Source: an uncultured Porphyromonadaceae bacterium (lineage in GTDB: Bacteria > Bacteroidota > Bacteroidia > Bacteroidales > Muribaculaceae). Taken from it: a stretch of 16,248 nucleotides of DNA. The notes under the pieces were generated by a model, which was given only the letters and a program-made list of their open reading frames with translations, ran no database searches and was not told the origin of the DNA. Made by a program: the position numbers and the translations under genes. Positions 14,208 through 16,248 of the stretch are shown here, piece by piece. The stretch spans positions 1 through 16,248 of the forward strand of contig CAMVDK010000038.1 in assembly GCA_947166165.1 (NCBI GenBank), written 5' to 3'. The number at the start of each line of letters is the position of its first letter. The stretch's first letter is position 1.

Positions 14208-15884
14208 TCACCAAGTGAATTTCAGCCCAATGGGGATGGTCAGGTTCCACGGATGGTCGGAGCGGTAGGTCTGAACGCCGTTATTGAAGTAGTAAGTCAC
14301 GCCTGGCTGAGCAAAGATGCCGATGTGGGGCGTGAAATTGTACTGAATACCCAGACCAGCATTCACCGACCATTGTACGGGAACGCTCAGGTGCTGCTGA
14401 CGTGAGAAAGTGGTTTGGCCCATCAACAGATGCAGCGTAGTCAGTGAACTCGCGACGGGGATGTCGAGTGTGGCGCCTACGGTGCCATAGAGCGAGAATC
14501 GTGGATGGTGCAGTAATGTGTAGGAAGTGTTCACCGGAACTCCTAAGTAATGTATCGTTTGGGAATCGCGGATGAGCGCTTGCGAGTAACCCAGGTCAAA
14601 GACCGAGTGCAAATGGGAATAACTCAAGCCCGTGCCCACACTCCAGCGATTGGTTACTGTTTTGTTCAAGGCCAGGCTCACCGTGAACGGCAAATCGTGG
14701 TGAGTTAGCCGCTCAATGTGTTGTTGCGGATTCCCGACGGCATTGCTGGCTGCGATTTGCTTAAGCGAGCGGTTCTCTTCGGTTGGATTGATCAATGTCT
14801 CCTCGGCCATAAAGGAATAATAGTCAGACCAATTATCGAAGCTCACCACCTCGGAAGCAATGTCAGAGCCTGCAGATGGTGCCATCGACGACAATGCTTG
14901 AATCGAAGCACCTTGCGAGACGTCGGCTTGATGAGGCAAGCCATTGAACGCAAGCGACAACGACAGATTGCGGCTCGACTGCCCGCTATCCTTCCACAAG
15001 GTGTTATCCTCTGCCAGTTTCAAATCATTCACACTGGGTGATGGAACAATTTTTTGACCAGCCGAATCCACTCTTGCCGCAGGAATAGAGTCTACAGTCA
15101 GGGGAGCACTCAGCGTGTCAGATGCATCCTCTTTCGCTTTGGGTTCGGTCGAATAGGGGTTAACAGATAGCGTTGTGCCATATGGGTGAGGATGAGGTGC
15201 GACTTCATTGCTTGTCGAAGTGGGACTGGTGTCTACCATCTCAACAGTGGTGTTATCTGCCACTTTAGGCTGGCCGGCGGTTTCGGCGTGTTTGGTGTCA
15301 TTGCCAATCAATAGGCAGAGCGCCACTACTGCGATGATGGCGACCGGCATCCACCAGTGATGGATCATTGTGCTGAGCAATCGACGGGCGTGGTAGAATT
15401 GCGAGCGGCTGGTGCTGCTGCTGATTCCCAACTGATGAGCGATTTCGTCGTGGTTCATGCCAGCCAGCGTTTTCAACCTGAAGACCTGCTTATAGCCATT
15501 CGGCAGTCGCTCAACCATTGTCATCAGCACCTCAAATGGTATGGGTGCGTCGTCAGTTGCTTCGTCAGGCACATGTGAAGCCGCTTCGAGAGGCAGCGTC
15601 TGAATCACGCTGTTGTGCTTGATGTGGTTAAGTGCGATGTTGCGCACAATTTGGTTCAGCCATGCCTCCAGGTGGTTAGGGTCGCGAAGTGAGCCAATGG
15701 AGGTGATGGCAATGATCATGGCATCGTGCACGATGTCGCGCGCAGTTTCACTGTCGACATAATGCTGTGCTGTTTTGAATAGTTGATGATAGTGGTTTGA
15801 GTATAGGGCATGAAAGGCATCACGTTCGCCGCGACGGCAACGCTCGACCAACGACAGCCTAGTTGTATGCTCCGATTCTCTCAT
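14208..15884 (-). CDS. ECF sigma factor fused to a transmembrane helix and an outer-membrane beta-barrel
   Basis: This is one open frame of 558 residues. Residues about 13-91 are sigma region 2 (RCRRGERDAFHALYSNHYHQ, DIVHDAMIIA, LEAWLNQIVRN). Residues about 117-171 are region 4, with the helix-turn-helix MNHDEIAHQLGISSSTSRSQ. A single hydrophobic helix follows at about 178-194. A Ser/Thr/Pro-rich linker runs to about 305. A first strand NLSLSLAF (306-313) is followed by a long insert. From about 398 amphipathic strands alternate up to a terminal Trp (LTIPIGLKFTW), the usual end signal of outer-membrane barrels. The pattern THHDLPFTVSLALNKTVTNR, RWSVGTGLSY and IHYLGVPVN matches the barrel of Bacteroides dual-membrane anti-sigma (Dma) proteins. 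No anti-sigma domain is present between sigma region 4 and the helix. The ATG at 15882-15884 is chosen; a GTG precedes it by one codon. Topology (cytoplasm to outer membrane) is inferred. Confidence 0.85.
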   Translation of the reverse strand: MRESEHTTRLSLVERCRRGERDAFHALYSNHYHQLFKTAQHYVDSETARDIVHDAMIIAITSIGSLRDPNHLEAWLNQIVRNIALNHIKHNSVIQTLPLEAASHVPDEATDDAPIPFEVLMTMVERLPNGYKQVFRLKTLAGMNHDEIAHQLGISSSTSRSQFYHARRLLSTMIHHWWMPVAIIAVVALCLLIGNDTKHAETAGQPKVADNTTVEMVDTSPTSTSNEVAPHPHPYGTTLSVNPYSTEPKAKEDASDTLSAPLTVDSIPAARVDSAGQKIVPSPSVNDLKLAEDNTLWKDSGQSSRNLSLSLAFNGLPHQADVSQGASIQALSSMAPSAGSDIASEVVSFDNWSDYYSFMAEETLINPTEENRSLKQIAASNAVGNPQQHIERLTHHDLPFTVSLALNKTVTNRWSVGTGLSYSHLHSVFDLGYSQALIRDSQTIHYLGVPVNTSYTLLHHPRFSLYGTVGATLDIPVASSLTTLHLLMGQTTFSRQQHLSVPVQWSVNAGLGIQYNFTPHIGIFAQPGVTYYFNNGVQTYRSDHPWNLTIPIGLKFTW

Positions 15885-15980
15885 CACTAAATAGACAATC
15901 GAAGTCTAGTTTTTGTTGTATGAGAACCGATTTTTTTTGGAACGATGGATGTGTTGTCCCCATTGAAAGGAACTCAGAAC

Positions 15981-16052
15981 CGCAAAACCCAGAGCGGCGG
16001 CGCATCCTGCGGCGGGTGACCCGTCACGCCCGGTTGCCGAAGCATTGGCTCG
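15981..16052. other. GC-rich, hairpin-forming island upstream of the sigma-barrel fusion
   Basis: The 364-bp stretch 15885-16248 has no gene I can support. Within it, 15981-16052 is sharply GC-rich between AT-rich flanks. It contains GTGAC / GTCAC (16016-16020 and 16023-16027) with GGC / GCC outer pairs and a repeated GGCGG core. It may be a structured leader of the fusion transcript, a small RNA, or a dispersed intergenic repeat. Short frames crossing it look artefactual. Confidence 0.35.
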
Positions 16053-16086
16053 CACAAATAAAAGGATTGCGGCAGTTTTTATACTC

Positions 16087-16164
16087 CATGAATTATCATG
16101 AATTAGCCATGAATTATAATACAATATTTATTGAAAATTTATGGATAATTCGTGATAATTCATG
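16087..16164. repeat. Long imperfect inverted repeat, 30-bp arms
   Basis: The arms 16087-16116 and 16135-16164 pair at 26 of 30 positions around an 18-bp AT-rich spacer. Each arm is itself made of repeated ATGAATTA-type units. On either strand this would give a long stem. No terminator T-run or transposase is associated. It may be a MITE remnant or a dispersed extragenic repeat. Confidence 0.75.
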
Positions 16165-16173
16165 TAAACCATA

Positions 16174-16220
16174 AAATCCCAAGATTTCACGTAATCCGTG
16201 AAATCCCAGAAATTCACGTA
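16174..16220. repeat. 27-bp-spaced direct repeat containing a 9-bp hairpin
   Basis: AAATCCC at 16174 and 16201 starts two units that both run into TTCACGTAAT. The first unit contains the perfect hairpin GATTTCACG (16183-16191) / CGTGAAATC (16197-16205) with a 5-nt loop. It directly follows the 30-bp inverted repeat, so the two probably form one composite repeat block at the window edge. Confidence 0.6.
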
Positions 16221-16248
16221 ATATCAACTCCGATGGCCGCCAGCAGCG

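Noticed and set aside
15863..16174. Short frames upstream of the sigma-barrel fusion (103 codons plus, 72 codons minus)
   Set aside because: They run through the GC-rich island and the ATGAATTA repeats. Composition follows the repeats, and neither has a supporting promoter or family match. A conserved repeat could still make similar frames recur in annotations.
16214..16248. Partial gene at the right edge
   Set aside because: Two minus-strand frames end in this GC-rich tip (one ending GHRS, one ending GVDIT), and a plus-strand ATG is also present at 16233. With only 35 bp visible, none can be chosen.

Overview
The window looks like chromosomal DNA from a fairly GC-rich member of the Bacteroidales (Muribaculaceae- or Prevotellaceae-like). 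The grounds are the TAnnTTTG-type -7 promoter boxes, the lack of clear Shine-Dalgarno sites, an A|Q signal-peptide junction, and an outer-membrane barrel of a type known from Bacteroides. I cannot name the genus from the sequence alone. Every gene I can support lies on the minus strand, so transcription runs right to left.

From right to left: a repeat-rich, AT-rich stretch with a GC-rich island (about 15,885-16,248) precedes a one-ORF fusion of an ECF sigma factor, one inner-membrane helix, a long linker and a C-terminal outer-membrane beta-barrel (14,208-15,884). A zinc-finger SAM methyltransferase follows it (13,258-14,154). Next comes an AlgI-type MBOAT O-acyltransferase with its own promoter (11,683-13,179). 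A perfect 29-bp palindrome and a second TAnnTTTG promoter lead into an envelope gene cluster: PlsC-like acyltransferase, sigma-54-type regulator, LptE, a TPR-like protein and SecG (11,576 down to 7,705). After a terminator come a lipoprotein glutaminyl cyclase of the M28 fold and mutS. An 11-unit 12-15-bp tandem repeat separates mutS from a tightly packed cdd - orphan histidine kinase - metallo-beta-lactamase-fold hydrolase set. A terminator hairpin and a 440-bp AT-rich region with repeated TTATCAACA motifs separate that set from a secreted glutathione-peroxidase-like protein. The left edge carries a degenerate 42-bp tandem repeat.

The main themes are cell-envelope biogenesis (LptE, SecG, acyltransferases, MBOAT, the barrel fusion), protection and repair (GPx, MutS), and processing of secreted proteins. 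The glutaminyl cyclase fits the Bacteroidetes habit of signal-peptidase cleavage in front of Gln, which the GPx in this window appears to show.

The most unusual item is the sigma-TM-barrel fusion. Its C-terminal two thirds resemble the dual-membrane-spanning anti-sigma (Dma) proteins of Bacteroides, but the anti-sigma domain is replaced by the sigma factor itself. The second is the TTATCAACA cluster, which coincides with a sharp change in strand composition and could be a replication origin. All repeat and base counts were made by eye.
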